Source: JAVBNU01 sp031551265 (lineage in GTDB: Bacteria; Cyanobacteriota; Vampirovibrionia; Gastranaerophilales; Gastranaerophilaceae). From it: DNA of 64,000 nucleotides. The DNA is taken from positions 1-64,000 of the forward strand of contig JAVBNU010000012.1 of assembly GCA_031551265.1 (NCBI GenBank), given 5' to 3'. A program made the position numbers and the translations under genes. The notes under the pieces are model-generated. The model searched no databases and was not told the origin of the DNA. It worked only from the letters and a program-made list of their open reading frames with translations. Below are positions 24,890 through 33,282 of this stretch, piece after piece. Numbering within the stretch: position 1 is the first letter of the stretch; each line of letters opens with the position of its first letter.

Positions 24890-25330
24890 ATGGCAGTACC
24901 TAAGAAACGAACCGGAAAATCAGCACAAGGCCACAGACGCTCGAATTGGAAAGCGACTAAACCTGAAACAACAAAATGCAGCAACTGCGGCACACTAACT
25001 TTGACACACACAGTTTGTGAGTCATGCGGTTTTTATAAAGGCAAAGCAGTTAGCAGAAAATCACCTGATTTTACAGAAGCAGCGGCAGCTCCTAAAGCTG
25101 TAAAAGCTAAAAAACCTGCAGCCAAAAAAGCTAAAACTGAAGCGCCTGTAGAAACTAAAGCAGAAGAAACTGAAGTTACCGAAACACCTGCAAAACCTAA
25201 AGCTAAAAAAGCTAAAGCCGAAGCTCCTGCAGAAACGCCTGTAGAAGAAAAAGTTGAAGAAACAACTGAAGTTGAAGCTAAAGCCGAAGAAGTAGTTGCA
25301 GAAGCTGAAGAAGAAAATAAAGCAGAATAA
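24890..25330 (+). CDS. rpmF: 50S ribosomal protein L32 with long acidic/Ala-Lys tail
   Basis: Residues 1-60 are a normal L32: MAVPKKRTGKSAQGHRRSNW, then the zinc-binding CSNCG and CESCGFYKG. A further 86 residues rich in Ala, Lys, Glu and Pro follow (for example VETKAEETEVTETPAKPKAK, ending AEAEEENKAE), so the protein is 146 residues instead of about 57-60. The tail is repetitive (KAKKAK, EAPxET) and should be disordered. No frameshift or internal stop explains it. The stop is 12 bases before plsX. AAAGGAC precedes the ATG. Confidence 0.9.
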   Translation: MAVPKKRTGKSAQGHRRSNWKATKPETTKCSNCGTLTLTHTVCESCGFYKGKAVSRKSPDFTEAAAAPKAVKAKKPAAKKAKTEAPVETKAEETEVTETPAKPKAKKAKAEAPAETPVEEKVEETTEVEAKAEEVVAEAEEENKAE

Positions 25331-25342
25331 TAAGGAAGATAT

Positions 25343-26398
25343 ATGACTAAAATAGCTGTTGATGCTATGGGCGGTGATTACGCGCCAAGAGAGATAGTAG
25401 AGGGTGCGGTTTGGGCTGCACGTGATTATGGAGTGGCTATAGAACTCGTTGGTATGCAAAATGCCATTGAAAAAGAGTTACGACGTATCGCACATTTTGG
25501 CATAACTTCCAAAGCTCGCTCAGGTATATTTCGCGGACGCCGCATAAAAGTGGATTTGAGCAAACTCGATATCACAATAACCCATGCCTCCGAAGTAATT
25601 GAAATGGGCGAGGCTCCGGGGCAAGCTATTCGTAAAAAGAAAAAATCTTCAATAGTTTTAGCCGTTGAAGCAGTCGCTAAGGGCGACTCTGATGCAGTAG
25701 TCGCAGCCGGTTCAACAGGCGCAGCCATGGCAGCAAGCTTATTTGGACTTGGCAGACTACCCGGCATTGAACGTCCTGCAATTGCACTGACATTGCCAAC
25801 TATGAAAAAACCTTTCGTATTACTGGACGCGGGCGCTAACAGTCATTGTACACCTGAAATGCTTTACCAATTCGCACTCATGGGCAGTACATTATCTAAA
25901 AATGTTTTAGGAATTGAAACACCTAACGTCGGCTTACTCAATATCGGTGAAGAAGCCGGTAAAGGGAACGAACTGACTCAGGAAACTTATAAACTTTTAG
26001 AAGAGAGCGATAAAGTAAACTTCATAGGTAATATCGAAGGTAAGGAAATATTTTTAGGCGATTGCAACGTCATCGTTTGCGATGGCTTTGTCGGTAACGT
26101 AGCATTAAAAATCATTGAAGGCTCATCGTCAATGCTGTTCAACATGCTGCAGCAAGAGTTCACGACTGATATACTTGCCAAATTTATAGGGCTTCTGGCA
26201 AAACCATTCATGAAAAGAATTTATAACAGAATAAATTACGAGGAATTCGGAGGGGCACTTTTAATTGGTATAAAAGGTATCACCGTAATATCTCACGGGC
26301 GCTCAAGAGCTTATGCAATTAAAAATGCTATTCGTGTTGCCAAAGAAGCAGTGGAAACCGGCGTTAATAAGAAAATCGCTGAACTAAACGAAGGATAG
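25343..26398 (+). CDS. plsX: Phosphate acyltransferase PlsX
   Basis: This 351-residue peripheral membrane enzyme converts acyl-ACP to acyl-phosphate for phospholipid synthesis. The start IAVDAMGGDYAPREIVEGAV is the family hallmark. ITHASEVIEMGEAPGQAIRK, VAAGSTGAAMAASLFGLGR and the later NCNVIVCDGFVGNVALKIIE also match. It ends SHGRSRAYAIKNAIRVAKE. AAGGAAG lies 8 bases before the ATG. The order rpmF-plsX-fabH is widely conserved and links ribosome and lipid supply. Confidence 0.95.
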   Translation: MTKIAVDAMGGDYAPREIVEGAVWAARDYGVAIELVGMQNAIEKELRRIAHFGITSKARSGIFRGRRIKVDLSKLDITITHASEVIEMGEAPGQAIRKKKKSSIVLAVEAVAKGDSDAVVAAGSTGAAMAASLFGLGRLPGIERPAIALTLPTMKKPFVLLDAGANSHCTPEMLYQFALMGSTLSKNVLGIETPNVGLLNIGEEAGKGNELTQETYKLLEESDKVNFIGNIEGKEIFLGDCNVIVCDGFVGNVALKIIEGSSSMLFNMLQQEFTTDILAKFIGLLAKPFMKRIYNRINYEEFGGALLIGIKGITVISHGRSRAYAIKNAIRVAKEAVETGVNKKIAELNEG

Positions 26399-26407
26399 AG
26401 TAAAAGT

Positions 26408-27418
26408 ATGACAACGAACCAATTAATACCCTCAATGATAGCCGGCATAGGTTATTATGTGCCTAAAACGGTTGTTACAAACGAAGACATATCAACACTG
26501 GTTGATACAAATGATGAGTGGATTGAGACTCGCACAGGTATTAAAGAACGACGTGTGGTTTCAGGTAATGAAACGGCTGTTACACTCGGTATTGAAGCCG
26601 CAAAAATGGCTCTAAAAAATGCAAATATGAAACCTGAGGAAGTGCAACTTATTATCGCTGCAGCGTCTGTGCCAAATATGATGTACCCGTCATGCGCCTG
26701 TGAGATTCAGGGCGCAATCGGCGCTGTCAACGCAGCAGGGTACGACATTACGGCAGCATGCTCAGGATTAATTTATGCGATTGCAATGTCAAAAGGCCTC
26801 ATCAACTCAGGCATGTACGACAGTATTTTAATCGTTGCAACTGACGCTAACTCAAAATTCGTAGACTGGACAGACCGTTCAACTTGTATTCTTTTTGGCG
26901 ACGGCGCAGGGGCGATGGTAATGAAAAAATCAGTAGACGGCAAAGAAGATATTCTTGCACTTGATATCCATGCTGATGGTTCGCGCGGTTGTGATATCCA
27001 AATGCCGATTAACGGCCAGAATTGCCCGCTTGTTGAACCATGTGAGCAAAGAAAACAAGTTATCACAATGAATGGACGCGAAGTTTACAAGTTTGTTATG
27101 AACAGCATGCCATCGTCTATTGATAGCTGTATTGAAAAAGCAGGTTTAAAAGTAGAGGATGTTGATTATTTCATACCGCATCAGGCAAACTTGAGAATTA
27201 TTGAAGGTTTGCAATCAAGATTACAGTATTCCGATGAAAAAGTTGTTAAAAACATTGATAAATATGGTAATACATCAGCCGCATCTATTCCTATCGCTTT
27301 GATCGAGGGTATTCGCAGCGGTCAAGTTAAGTTACCGGCAACCGTTATGTTATGCGGTTTTGGCGCAGGACTCACTTGGGGAACAGTAATTGCTAAACTA
27401 AGAAAAGGCATAGTATAG
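26408..27418 (+). CDS. fabH: 3-oxoacyl-ACP synthase III (FabH)
   Basis: FabH starts fatty-acid synthesis by condensing an acyl-CoA with malonyl-ACP. The 336-residue protein has DEWIETRTGIKERRVV, the active-site Cys118 in DITAACSGLIYA, and the His motif YFIPHQANLRIIEG. The Asn is in DKYGNTSAASIPIAL, and the C-terminus has LCGFGAGLTWGTVIAKL. This is a complete Cys-His-Asn triad. It starts 9 bases after the plsX stop and is followed 11 bases later by fabD. Confidence 0.95.
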   Translation: MTTNQLIPSMIAGIGYYVPKTVVTNEDISTLVDTNDEWIETRTGIKERRVVSGNETAVTLGIEAAKMALKNANMKPEEVQLIIAAASVPNMMYPSCACEIQGAIGAVNAAGYDITAACSGLIYAIAMSKGLINSGMYDSILIVATDANSKFVDWTDRSTCILFGDGAGAMVMKKSVDGKEDILALDIHADGSRGCDIQMPINGQNCPLVEPCEQRKQVITMNGREVYKFVMNSMPSSIDSCIEKAGLKVEDVDYFIPHQANLRIIEGLQSRLQYSDEKVVKNIDKYGNTSAASIPIALIEGIRSGQVKLPATVMLCGFGAGLTWGTVIAKLRKGIV

Positions 27419-27429
27419 AGGACTTGAAA

Positions 27430-28377
27430 ATGGGTAAAATTGCTTTTATATTTCCCGGACAAGGCGCTCAGAGCGTTGGCATGGGACAAGATTTATATAA
27501 CAAATCAGAAGCAGCAAAAGGGATTTATGAAACAGCTGACGCTGTGTTGGGCAAGAAAATATCGAAAACATGTTTTGATGGCCCTGAGGATGATTTGAAA
27601 CAAACAGTTAACGCGCAGCCTGCAATTTTGACAACCTCAATCGCAGCACTCGCAGCATTGAAAGAACAGCGCAATATCAAGCCTGATTACGTAGCTGGTC
27701 ACAGCCTGGGTGAGTATTCAGCGCTATATGCAGCCGGGGTAATGGATTTGCAAAACGTTCTCAAAGCTATTCAAAAAAGAGCTGAATTAATGAACGATGA
27801 CGCACAAAACACAAAAGGCGCAATGAGTGCGGTTTTGGGCTTGAGTTCTGATAAAGTAGAAGAATGCCTGACCACGGTTGCAGTGCATGGAGTTGCGCAG
27901 ATTGCGAATTACAACTCGCCTGAGCAAATTGTAATCACGGGCGAAGTCGACACAATCGGCCTGTCAAACACATTGTTAAAAGAAGCCGGCGCAAAAAGAG
28001 TTCTGCCTTTGGCAGTTAGTGGCGCATTCCACTCAAGATTAATGAAAAACGCGGCGGCTAAATTCGGCGAATTTGTAAAAACTTTAGAAATTAAAAATGC
28101 ATCAATTCCTGTAATTACAAACGTTGATGCAAAAGCAGAAACATTGGCTGAAGGTTTTATCGAAAAAATGCCGAAGCAAATCAGCTCATCGGTATACTGG
28201 ACGCAAAGTATTGAGTATTTGATTTCACAAGGCGTGGACACATTTATAGAAATTGGCCCGGGCAAAGTGCTGGCAGGTTTGAATAAAAAAATTAGTCCTG
28301 ACGTAGTTACATTAAACGTATACGACAGTGCATCGCTGCAAGAAACAGTCGAAGCACTATCGCAGCAATCAGTATAG
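27430..28377 (+). CDS. fabD: Malonyl-CoA:ACP transacylase (FabD)
   Basis: FabD loads malonate onto ACP. The 315-residue product has AFIFPGQGAQSVGMGQDLY at the start and the nucleophile Ser92 in VAGHSLGEYSALYAAG. The partner His is in LPLAVSGAFHSRLM, and the end carries FIEIGPGKVLAGLNKK. The ATG at 27430 is preferred over a TTG at 27424 because AGAGGA lies 7 bases upstream of it. It is in the fab operon between fabH and fabG. Confidence 0.94.
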   Translation: MGKIAFIFPGQGAQSVGMGQDLYNKSEAAKGIYETADAVLGKKISKTCFDGPEDDLKQTVNAQPAILTTSIAALAALKEQRNIKPDYVAGHSLGEYSALYAAGVMDLQNVLKAIQKRAELMNDDAQNTKGAMSAVLGLSSDKVEECLTTVAVHGVAQIANYNSPEQIVITGEVDTIGLSNTLLKEAGAKRVLPLAVSGAFHSRLMKNAAAKFGEFVKTLEIKNASIPVITNVDAKAETLAEGFIEKMPKQISSSVYWTQSIEYLISQGVDTFIEIGPGKVLAGLNKKISPDVVTLNVYDSASLQETVEALSQQSV

Positions 28378-28387
28378 GAGAGAGGCA

Positions 28388-29119
28388 ATGTCAGAAAATA
28401 AAAAAGTAGCATTGGTAACAGGTGGCTCAAGAGGCATCGGCAAAGCATGCGCCATTGAACTTGCGACAGCAGGTTATGACGTGGTTGTAAATTATGCCGG
28501 TAACGAAGCGGCAGCTAACGAAACCGTTAGCGAAATCAAGGCTCTCGGACGCAATGCGAAAGCGATGAAATTTGATGTTTCTCAAAGAGAAGATGTTGAG
28601 GCTGCTGTTGCAAAAATTCTTGAAGAATTCGGACAAATTAATGTGCTTGTTAACAACGCAGGCATCACTCGCGACAATCTTTTCATCAGAATGAATGCAG
28701 AAGCGTGGGAAGATGTCATAAACACAAATTTGAACAGCCTATACTATGTCACACAGCCTGTATCGAAAGCAATGATTAAACAAAGAAGCGGCTGTATCAT
28801 TAATTTATCAAGTGTTTCCGGCGTCTACGGAAATGCAGGTCAGGCAAATTATTCAGCAGCAAAAGCCGGTGTAATTGGCTTCACGAAGGCGTTAGCAAAA
28901 GAACTGGCTTCACGTAATGTTCGCGTTAATGCAATTGCGCCCGGCTTCATTCAAACGGATATGACTAAGGATTTGAATACGGAAAAAATCGTCGAATTTA
29001 TTCCGCTCAAAAAACTCGGAACACCCGAAGATATTGGTAAATGCGTCAAGTTTTTAGCTGAAGACGCGCCGTATATTACAGCTCAGGTTATTGGTATTGA
29101 TGGCGGGCTTGTAATATAG
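28388..29119 (+). CDS. fabG: 3-oxoacyl-ACP reductase (FabG)
   Basis: This 243-residue short-chain dehydrogenase makes 3-hydroxyacyl-ACP using NADPH. It has VALVTGGSRGIGKACA (cofactor loop), VNNAGITRDNLF, a catalytic Ser in INLSSVSG, and Tyr155/Lys159 in ANYSAAKAG. AIAPGFIQTDMT follows, and GIDGG at the end closes the fold. The ATG at 28388 has AGGAGAGAGG just upstream. It lies 10 bases after fabD. A 107-bp gap with a fresh promoter separates it from acpP. Confidence 0.95.
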   Translation: MSENKKVALVTGGSRGIGKACAIELATAGYDVVVNYAGNEAAANETVSEIKALGRNAKAMKFDVSQREDVEAAVAKILEEFGQINVLVNNAGITRDNLFIRMNAEAWEDVINTNLNSLYYVTQPVSKAMIKQRSGCIINLSSVSGVYGNAGQANYSAAKAGVIGFTKALAKELASRNVRVNAIAPGFIQTDMTKDLNTEKIVEFIPLKKLGTPEDIGKCVKFLAEDAPYITAQVIGIDGGLVI

Positions 29120-29140
29120 AGATTTATTTTTGTAAATATT

Positions 29141-29168
29141 TTGCAAAATTTTTTTCAATCGGTATAAT
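29141..29168 (+). promoter_or_regulatory. Promoter of acpP
   Basis: TTGCAA (29141-29146), a 16-bp spacer and TATAAT (29163-29168) form a good vegetative promoter 58 bases before the acpP ATG. The flanking ATTTTGCAAAAT is palindromic and could bind a regulator. An extra promoter here fits the high demand for ACP. Confidence 0.65.
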
Positions 29169-29226
29169 ATTTATAGCTAATAATAGAATTAAATAAACAT
29201 GTAAATTAAAAGAGAGGTAAAAAATT

Positions 29227-29457
29227 ATGAGTACATTAGAAAGAGTAAAAAAAGTAGTAGTTGAACAATTGAGTGTTGATGAAGCATTAATTACACCTGA
29301 AGCAACTTTCACTACAGACTTAGGCGCTGATTCATTAGATATCGTTGAATTAGTTATGGCTTTCGAAGAAGAATTCGGATGCGAAATACCTGACGAAGAA
29401 GCTGAAAAAATTTCAACAGTACAAGATGCTGTAAACTATATTGATTCACATTCGTAA
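29227..29457 (+). CDS. acpP: Acyl carrier protein
   Basis: The 76-residue acidic protein carries acyl chains on a phosphopantetheine arm attached to Ser36 in [20 protein letters not shown]. Length, charge and helix layout match AcpP closely. AGAGAGG lies 9 bases before the ATG. It has its own promoter, and a long hairpin follows the stop before fabF, which may set relative levels of the two products. Confidence 0.96.
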   Translation: MSTLERVKKVVVEQLSVDEALITPEATFTTDLGADSLDIVELVMAFEEEFGCEIPDEEAEKISTVQDAVNYIDSHS

Positions 29458-29472
29458 TTCGAAATTATATTT

Positions 29473-29538
29473 ATAAATAATTGCGAGGATTGAATGAGGT
29501 TGTGTGACCTTTGCTGTTAGCGTCCTCGCAATATTTAT
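29473..29538 (+). promoter_or_regulatory. Long hairpin between acpP and fabF
   Basis: TAAATAATTGCGAGGA (29474-29489) pairs with TCCTCGCAATATTTA (29523-29537) with a single bulged A, extended by one A-T pair. The 33-nt loop contains a second small hairpin (AGGT/ACCT). No T-run follows, so it is not a simple terminator. An RNase processing site, a stabiliser of acpP mRNA or an attenuator are all possible. Confidence 0.75.
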
Positions 29539-29560
29539 GGCAAACATAGAAGGAAAAAGT

Positions 29561-30811
29561 ATGACTAAGAGAAGAGTTGTAATAACAGGGCTTGGCGCAG
29601 TAACACCCTTTGGAGTTGGTGTTGATAATATGTGGAAAAATCTAACCGAAGGTAACAGCGGTATTGGTATCATTACGTCGGTAGATATTACGCAACATAC
29701 CGTGCATATTGCCGGTGAAGTTAAGAATTTTAACCCTGAAGATTACTTAGAGCCAAAAGAAGCCGCCCGTATGGATAAATACATCCATTACGCCATGGTA
29801 GCAGCCGATGAAGCCGTAAAAGACGCCGGTTTAGACACATATCAAATGGAAGATCCATACCGATATGGCGTTATAGTAAGCTCTGCAGCCGGTGGTTTCC
29901 ATACTTTCGAAGTCAACTACGCACAAATGCTTAAAAGAGGCTATCCAAAATGCTCGCCATTCTGCGTACCTAACATAATCGCAGACATGGGCGCAGGCAG
30001 AATAGCTATCAAATATGGCGCAAAAGGTATTAATAAAGCCGTCCTCAGCGCATGCGCATCGTCAGCACACGCAATAGGCGACGCCTTCCGCTCAATTCAA
30101 TGGGACGACGCTGATATAATTATTGCAGGCGGCGCTGAAGCTACTATTTGTAACATTGGCCTGGGCGCATTCACCTCAGCAAGAACACTTTCAAAACGAA
30201 ATGATGACCCGACAAGAGCCTCAAGACCTTATGACAAAGACCGCGACGGTTTTGTTATGGCAGAAGGCTCAGCAATTTTGGTACTTGAAGAATTAGAGCA
30301 TGCCAAAAAACGCGGCGCTAAAATTTACGGCGAAATAGTCGGATACGGCCAAACCGACGATGCATACGACATCGTTGCACCATCACCAACAGGCGAAGGC
30401 GCTTACAAGGCAATGGAATTAGCCGTCAAAGATGCCGGCTTGAAACCGACAGACATACAATACATAAACACTCACGGAACCAGCACAGGCTTGGGCGATG
30501 TAGCAGAGTCACACGCTATTGCAAAATTATTCGGCGACCTCTCAGTCAATCCCGACCTTAAAGTTAGTTCGACAAAATCAATGCTTGGCCACATGCTCGG
30601 CGCATCAGGCGCGGCTGAGTCAATCGTTTGTATTAAGTCAATACTGGAAGGCATCGTAGCGCCAACAATAAACCTTGATAATCAAGATGAAGAAGTTGCA
30701 AACCTGAATTACACACCACACACGGCAAAGAAAGCTGATATTTCTATTGCACTGACAAACTCCTTCGGCTTCGGCGGCCATAACGCTTCACTGGTTTATA
30801 AAAAGTACTAA
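29561..30811 (+). CDS. fabF: 3-oxoacyl-ACP synthase II (FabF)
   Basis: This 416-residue elongating condensing enzyme has its active-site Cys165 in AVLSACASSAHAIGDAF. One His is in INTHGTSTGLGDVAES and a second in STKSMLGHMLGASGAAE, with the terminal NSFGFGGHNASLVY. The ATG at 29561 follows AAGGAAAAAGT and matches the usual MTKRRVVITGLG start; an upstream start at 29504 would run through the hairpin. It ends the operon, with a repeat and a terminator-like stem downstream. Confidence 0.95.
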   Translation: MTKRRVVITGLGAVTPFGVGVDNMWKNLTEGNSGIGIITSVDITQHTVHIAGEVKNFNPEDYLEPKEAARMDKYIHYAMVAADEAVKDAGLDTYQMEDPYRYGVIVSSAAGGFHTFEVNYAQMLKRGYPKCSPFCVPNIIADMGAGRIAIKYGAKGINKAVLSACASSAHAIGDAFRSIQWDDADIIIAGGAEATICNIGLGAFTSARTLSKRNDDPTRASRPYDKDRDGFVMAEGSAILVLEELEHAKKRGAKIYGEIVGYGQTDDAYDIVAPSPTGEGAYKAMELAVKDAGLKPTDIQYINTHGTSTGLGDVAESHAIAKLFGDLSVNPDLKVSSTKSMLGHMLGASGAAESIVCIKSILEGIVAPTINLDNQDEEVANLNYTPHTAKKADISIALTNSFGFGGHNASLVYKKY

Positions 30812-30819
30812 AATCAAGT

Positions 30820-30918
30820 TTAGGGTGCGTCTCACGCACCAAGAAATATTAAAAAAAATGATGGATTTTGCAACCCACCATTTTTTGTTTTATGCTTTGT
30901 GGGCAATAGCCCACCCTA
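30820..30918. repeat. GGGTGCGT hairpin plus GGGCAATAGCCC repeat (D family)
   Basis: AGGGTGCGTCTCACGCACC (30821-30839) is followed by an A/T-flanked stem and then GTGGGCAATAGCCCACCC (30899-30916). The last unit also occurs at 56951 and 59188. Confidence 0.7.
30853..30886 (+). terminator. Probable terminator of the fab operon
   Basis: AAAAAATGATGG pairs with CCACCATTTTTT with one mismatch around a 10-nt loop, and T-rich sequence follows. It lies 42 bases past the fabF stop. Confidence 0.65.
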
Positions 30919-30934
30919 CTTTACTTCTGTCAAC

Positions 30935-31068
30935 GTCAGCCCACGACATAAATTGTCTTGTTGTAATCTAAGCGTCAGTAAGTGGGCTATCATGCTAACT
31001 CGTAAGCGCGATATGCCACTTGCGTTCGTATCAAGAATTACCCAATATTCAATGTCGTGGCATGACGC
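30935..31068 (+). repeat. Dispersed paired-hairpin repeat, CCAC-type (copy C1)
   Basis: GTCAGCCCACGACAT pairs with AAGTGGGCTATCAT, and GATATGCCACTTGCG pairs with AATGTCGTGGCATGAC. It has the same layout as the A and B repeats with a different core. The rest of the gap to 31175 (TCCAACCCATC, GATGGGTTAAATG) holds only short inverted repeats. Confidence 0.8.
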
Positions 31069-31175
31069 AAAGAATGATTGATAGGCTGGACGTTTTCATC
31101 CAACCCATCAATAAGGTTTTTATATCAGATAATTAGATGGGTTAAATGAAGTTGTGGTGACCCATCCTACAGCTC

Positions 31176-31994
31176 TTAATAACCAGCAGGGTTGCCTTTA
31201 ATGTCTTTTGGTAATGGTGGAAGGGTGTTATCAGTTTGTTTCTTTGATGCTTTCGGTGTTTTTTTAACTTTACCTTTACTTCGAGACAAGCCTTCGGCGG
31301 CCTCTGCAACTGCTTTTTTAACAGCGTCATCAAAAGCTTCTTGTGCGTTTGGGGACAATCTAGTTGCCTTCCTAGCATTAAGCATATTTGCGAGCTCTTC
31401 CGTGCTAGGTACCTTTTTTTCGCCTGCTTTTCCTACATTATGAAGGGGGCTTCCCATTTCTTTTTGCCCTTGTAGCATAGCACTTACATCTTCAAGAATA
31501 AACCTGCTCCCGGGAATTATTCTTTTAGGCTCAGCTGCTACATCTGCTATTTTGTCGATAGTTTTCACGTCACTCATCTCTTTGAGTATCGTTTTTGCAG
31601 CTTCGCCATATGCTTTATAAAACTCTTCTGATACTTCTGATGTCATACCTATAACAGTTTTGCCTTCTGATGTTATTTTCATAGAAGCTTCTCCCTTGCC
31701 GCCTTTCAACGCAGCTTTTATCTCAGCAGCAGGGTTTTTGATACCTGCGAATATACTTCTGAATTGTTCAGGAATCAAACTTATAAGCTCACCAAGAACA
31801 TCTGAGCCAACTTTCACTTGATAATTTACTTCTGTGTTTGGAGATGTTACTGCTCTGACAAAAGCATCTACTGCTTGCTCTTGTTTCGCAACAAATCCTT
31901 CCATCGCCTGCATATTTTCTGCTTTTTGAAGCAACGCTGTTGCCAGTTGTTTCACTTGTGCCGAGCCTTTTGCTCCTACTTCACTAACATTCAT
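31176..31994 (-). CDS. Hypothetical Ala/Lys-rich helical protein
   Basis: This 272-residue protein is of unknown family. It begins MNVSEVGAKGSAQVKQLATA, is mostly helical and Ala/Lys-rich, and has no signal peptide or membrane helix. The region at about 60-105 (VLGELISLIPEQFRSIFAGI) is the most hydrophobic. The C-terminal 35 residues are Lys/Pro-rich (KGKVKKTPKASKKQTDN), ending DIKGNPAGY. The ATG at 31994 is preferred because AAAGGA lies 9 bases upstream; the longer start at 32012 lacks a site. It stands alone between repeats. Confidence 0.65.
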   Translation of the reverse strand: MNVSEVGAKGSAQVKQLATALLQKAENMQAMEGFVAKQEQAVDAFVRAVTSPNTEVNYQVKVGSDVLGELISLIPEQFRSIFAGIKNPAAEIKAALKGGKGEASMKITSEGKTVIGMTSEVSEEFYKAYGEAAKTILKEMSDVKTIDKIADVAAEPKRIIPGSRFILEDVSAMLQGQKEMGSPLHNVGKAGEKKVPSTEELANMLNARKATRLSPNAQEAFDDAVKKAVAEAAEGLSRSKGKVKKTPKASKKQTDNTLPPLPKDIKGNPAGY

Positions 31995-32466
31995 AATTTT
32001 TCGTCCTTTCATTTGTGATATACTACATTACTTATATTTCGTAATTATACTTGTACAAGGTTTGAACATAAAATAATTTGCCATAAAAAATTCTATTCTA
32101 TTCTATTCAAAGGCTTATGTTATCTGCCTTTTAGGTGTAAAAAACCCGTATTTACTTTTCTTAATATATTCGCATATATTGACCATTGACCAGCCGCGAG
32201 TTCTAATTTGGCCGTCACTCCACGACATTAGACATCGGATTATACTTATATCGTTAAGAAGTGAAGTATCGTGCGTACACGTTATTATGATAGCCCACTT
32301 ATTTATGCTGAATTACAATAAGACAATCTACGTCGTGGGCTGACAACAAACGGAGTATCATGCTATGATATGCCACTTACGTTCGTATCGAGAATTTCCC
32401 GATGTTCAGTGTCGTGGCATGACGCAAAGTGTTACATTTTTAATTAGAATTCACCTATATTTGATT
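31995..32466. other. Gene-free interval with a composite repeat
   Basis: It holds an ATTCTATTCTATTCTATTC microsatellite-like run near 32090, a hairpin-like AAGGC.TATGTTATCTGCCTTT stretch, and the C-type composite repeat at 32214-32425. No coding sequence is supported. Confidence 0.5.
32214..32425 (+). repeat. Composite three-module CCAC-type repeat (copy C2)
   Basis: GTCACTCCACGACATTAG starts the first module. A second unit containing TATGATAGCCCACTT and GTCGTGGGCTGAC is inserted at about 32270-32345. A third (TATGATATGCCACTTACG to GTGTCGTGGCATGAC) ends it. Compared with 33664-33786, which has two modules, this looks like an internal duplication or insertion. Confidence 0.75.
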
Positions 32467-33024
32467 TCAGGTGGATTTCAACAATTCTTGCAGCGTCTTG
32501 CAGGGTAAACCAATGACATTATCAAGTTCGCCTTTAATTTCTTTCACAAAATAGTCAGGCAACTCTTGTATGCCGTAAGCGCCGGCTTTGTCAAAAGGGT
32601 TGCAGGTTCTGATATAATCCTTGATTTGCTTGTCAGAAAGTTCATTGAAGGTGACTTCAGTTGTTGTTGATTTAACGCAGACATTTGACTCATTAGAAAT
32701 TACACAGACAGATGTAACTACTTTATGTGTGGCGTTATTGAGCAGTTTCAGCATTCTGAGTGCGTCGGCCTCGCCCATTGGTTTCCCCAAAATTTTATCT
32801 TCGTGTATAACAACGGTATCAGCGCCTATTATAATCGAGTTTGGTGAAACTTTCCCTACCAGTGAGGTTGCTTTATCAAGGGCTAATTTTTCGATGACTT
32901 CATAGCTAAAAATATCACTTTCTAAATTTTCATCACATTCCGGCGATTTAACCTCAAAACTTAATCCCATTTTTGTGAGTAGCTCTCTACGTCTTGGCGA
33001 ATTCGATGCCAGTACTATTTCCAC
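32467..33024 (-). CDS. maf: Maf-family nucleoside triphosphate pyrophosphatase
   Basis: The 185-residue enzyme hydrolyses non-canonical or regular NTPs to monophosphates and is linked to septum inhibition in Bacillus. It begins MEIVLASNSPRRRELLTKMG, the Maf hallmark. It also has GADTVVIHEDKILGKP and DKAGAYGIQ.LPDYFVKEIKG, the conserved acid- and Lys-containing motifs. The start is GTG at 33024, with GGAGAG 6 bases upstream. Neighbours are repeats, so it is monocistronic. Confidence 0.92.
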   Translation of the reverse strand: MEIVLASNSPRRRELLTKMGLSFEVKSPECDENLESDIFSYEVIEKLALDKATSLVGKVSPNSIIIGADTVVIHEDKILGKPMGEADALRMLKLLNNATHKVVTSVCVISNESNVCVKSTTTEVTFNELSDKQIKDYIRTCNPFDKAGAYGIQELPDYFVKEIKGELDNVIGLPCKTLQELLKST

Positions 33025-33048
33025 TTTATCTCTCCGTTTTTATTATTC

Positions 33049-33071
33049 GGTGCGTGAGACACACCCTGTAG
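33049..33071. repeat. GGTGCGT hairpin fragment (D family)
   Basis: GGTGCGTGAGACACACCCTGT is a short degraded form of the GTAGGGTGCGTCTCACGCACC unit. Confidence 0.5.
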
Positions 33072-33078
33072 CACTTTT

Positions 33079-33175
33079 GTCATCCCGGAATTTTTCACAG
33101 AAAAATATCCGGGATCTTTCCAGTTGAGAATTACATTTCTTCACTGGATAGATCCCGTGTCAAGCACGGGATGAC
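33079..33175 (+). repeat. Dispersed paired-hairpin repeat, CCCGG-type (copy B4)
   Basis: GTCATCCCGGAATT pairs with ATATCCGGGATC. CTTTCCAGT pairs loosely with ACTGGATAG in the centre. GATCCCGTG pairs with CACGGGATGAC. It is shorter (97 bp) than the other B copies. Confidence 0.8.
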
Positions 33176-33282
33176 GCGTATATTTGTTGATATATAATAA
33201 TTATTAAGCATAAATTCCAGTATAGCAAAAAACGGATTTTATTGCTAAAACCCGTTTTTCATATATTTATGAAATGAACAAA

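Noticed and set aside
25061..25459. 132-codon Phe/Ser-rich open frame opposite rpmF
   Set aside because: It is the antisense reading of the Ala/Lys/Glu-rich L32 tail and has a composition typical of such shadows.
28328..28387. Upstream extension of fabG
   Set aside because: It overlaps the end of fabD in another frame; the ATG at 28388 has a strong ribosome binding site and the normal FabG start.
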